Positions 63,385 through 64,000 of a stretch of 64,000 bases of DNA are shown here, one piece after another; within the stretch, counting starts at the first letter, position 1, and each line of letters begins with the position of its first letter. The stretch comes from Phymorhynchus buccinoides. Its lineage: Eukaryota > Mollusca > Gastropoda > Neogastropoda > Raphitomidae. The notes beneath the pieces were generated by a model. It saw only the letters and a list, made by a program, of their open reading frames with translations. It made no database searches and was not told the DNA's origin. The position numbers were made by a program, and so were the translations under genes. Where the stretch lies: positions 22,597,937-22,661,936 of the forward strand of contig CM065704.1 in the NCBI GenBank assembly GCA_017654935.2, read 5' to 3'.

Positions 63385-63670
63385 CACGATTTTTTATTGA
63401 GGGAAAATAGATAAGCTACAAAGCTTCTTTTCACTATGCCCTCACAAAGAAAAGGAAACTAAAGAAAAAGAAAAACATATTAATCAAACAAAAAGAAAAA
63501 TGAGAAAAGAAAAAGGAAAAATGTAATTATAAAGAGCATTCAAACACATAATGCAAATGTGCAACAACATCTAGACATCATCATCAAAATCATACCACAC
63601 TAAAACTGAAATGGCACGTATAAGCACCAGCAAATACATTCAGAAACATACTCTCATAGGTTAGTCTACT
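63383..63670. other. Unassigned AT-rich DNA
   Basis: A-rich DNA beginning with the end of the duplicated block (to 63447) and then unique sequence. No gene seen. Confidence 0.5.
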
Positions 63671-63698
63671 AGAGAGAGAGCGAGGGAGAGAGTGAGAG

Positions 63699-63781
<83 letters not shown>

Positions 63782-63782
63782 A
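63671..63782. repeat. (GA)n microsatellite with G-run
   Basis: GA run of about 100 bases ending in GGGGGGGGG. On the minus strand it lies directly after the LINE end below and may be its expanded tail. Confidence 0.96.
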
Positions 63783-64000
63783 GGTGGATGAGTTTATTAT
63801 GGTATAGAATTTGGCATTGCAATAGCGAACACGAAAAGGCATAACCCTCACAAGTATGGAACAAAAGGGGAACAAATAATTACAACAGATGAAGTAAGTA
63901 ATCATGATAGCCGCTTTTGAATGATGCCAAGGTACATTTTGTTTTTATGTGATCGGGAATTTCGTTCCAGAGTTTGCCACCTGAATATGTTAGAGATGTC
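63783..64000 (-). mobile_element. 3' end of a minus-strand LINE, runs off the window
   Basis: Read from 64000 downward, the frame gives LTYSGGKLWNEIPDHIKTK, then CTLASFKSGYHDYLL and a stop near 63900. The SGxKLWNxxP-SFK-xxYxxYLL pattern is the usual C-terminal end of CR1/jockey-group RT proteins (compare YSDGTLWNTI in LINE A near 14580). A 3'UTR of about 110 bp and a CT tail follow. Confidence 0.7.

Larger units (their letters stand above)
46637..63447. repeat. 16.8-kb duplicated block, copy 2 (partner 29478-46136)
   Basis: The right-contig version. Single-copy parts match copy 1 with rare SNPs. Differences concentrate in homopolymers, microsatellites, the 54-bp minisatellite and 48.55-49.66 kb. 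The first 700 bp carry many small insertions relative to copy 1, for example TTGTTG for TTG and extra T and A in runs, as at a low-coverage contig end. Confidence 0.95.

Overview
The window is metazoan nuclear DNA, most likely from a marine mollusc (probably a gastropod). This is inferred from very long AC, AG and GATA-free dinucleotide runs, several clades of non-LTR retrotransposon, foldback elements, and dense repeats built around runs of GACCTTGACCTT. There is no operon-like layout, no rRNA, no CRISPR, and no tRNA that I could support. Almost all coding sequence belongs to mobile or multicopy elements. The one probable ordinary host gene is a minus-strand chitin-binding (peritrophin-A/CBM14) gene at about 4.4-8.7 kb.

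Layout. 0-4.3 kb: unannotated DNA with a 1.6 kb diverged palindrome. 4.4-8.8 kb: two exons of the chitin-binding gene, present twice on either side of a 500-N gap. 8.8-16.2 kb: foldback element, microsatellites, and a decayed LINE split by an inserted block of other repeats. 16.2-25.0 kb: a decayed gene ('element 1') that joins a FEN/XPG-like nuclease module to a C-terminal tesmin/TSO1-type CXC segment. It is broken by an L2 3'UTR insertion and by an L1/Tx1-type LINE, and is bracketed by an inverted pair of about 265-bp repeats. 25.6-31 kb: a Rex1-like LINE, a LINE ORF1 with an SGNH-hydrolase module, and an L2-type LINE inserted antisense into that ORF1. 33.2-39.6 kb: 'element 2', a longer relative of element 1. 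It has a Zn-binding N-terminus, a transposase-like core with a 27-unit 18-residue repeat, a FEN-like nuclease and a CXC domain. 40-42.5 kb: tandem 'GACCTTGACC' modules. 42.5-45.9 kb: an I-superfamily LINE. After a second 500-N gap, 29.5-46.1 kb is repeated almost base for base at 46.6-63.4 kb. The window ends in the 3' end of a minus-strand LINE.

Both 500-N gaps separate contig ends that carry the same sequence. The simplest reading is two unmerged overlaps or alternative haplotypes, so copy 2 of each feature is probably not an extra locus.

The most interesting biology is the element 1/element 2 family: a possible RNase-H-fold transposase core, a five-acidic-residue FEN-like nuclease and a CXC DNA-binding segment. 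One copy sits between long inverted repeats, which suggests an undescribed or poorly described type of DNA transposon. Both copies here are inactivated.
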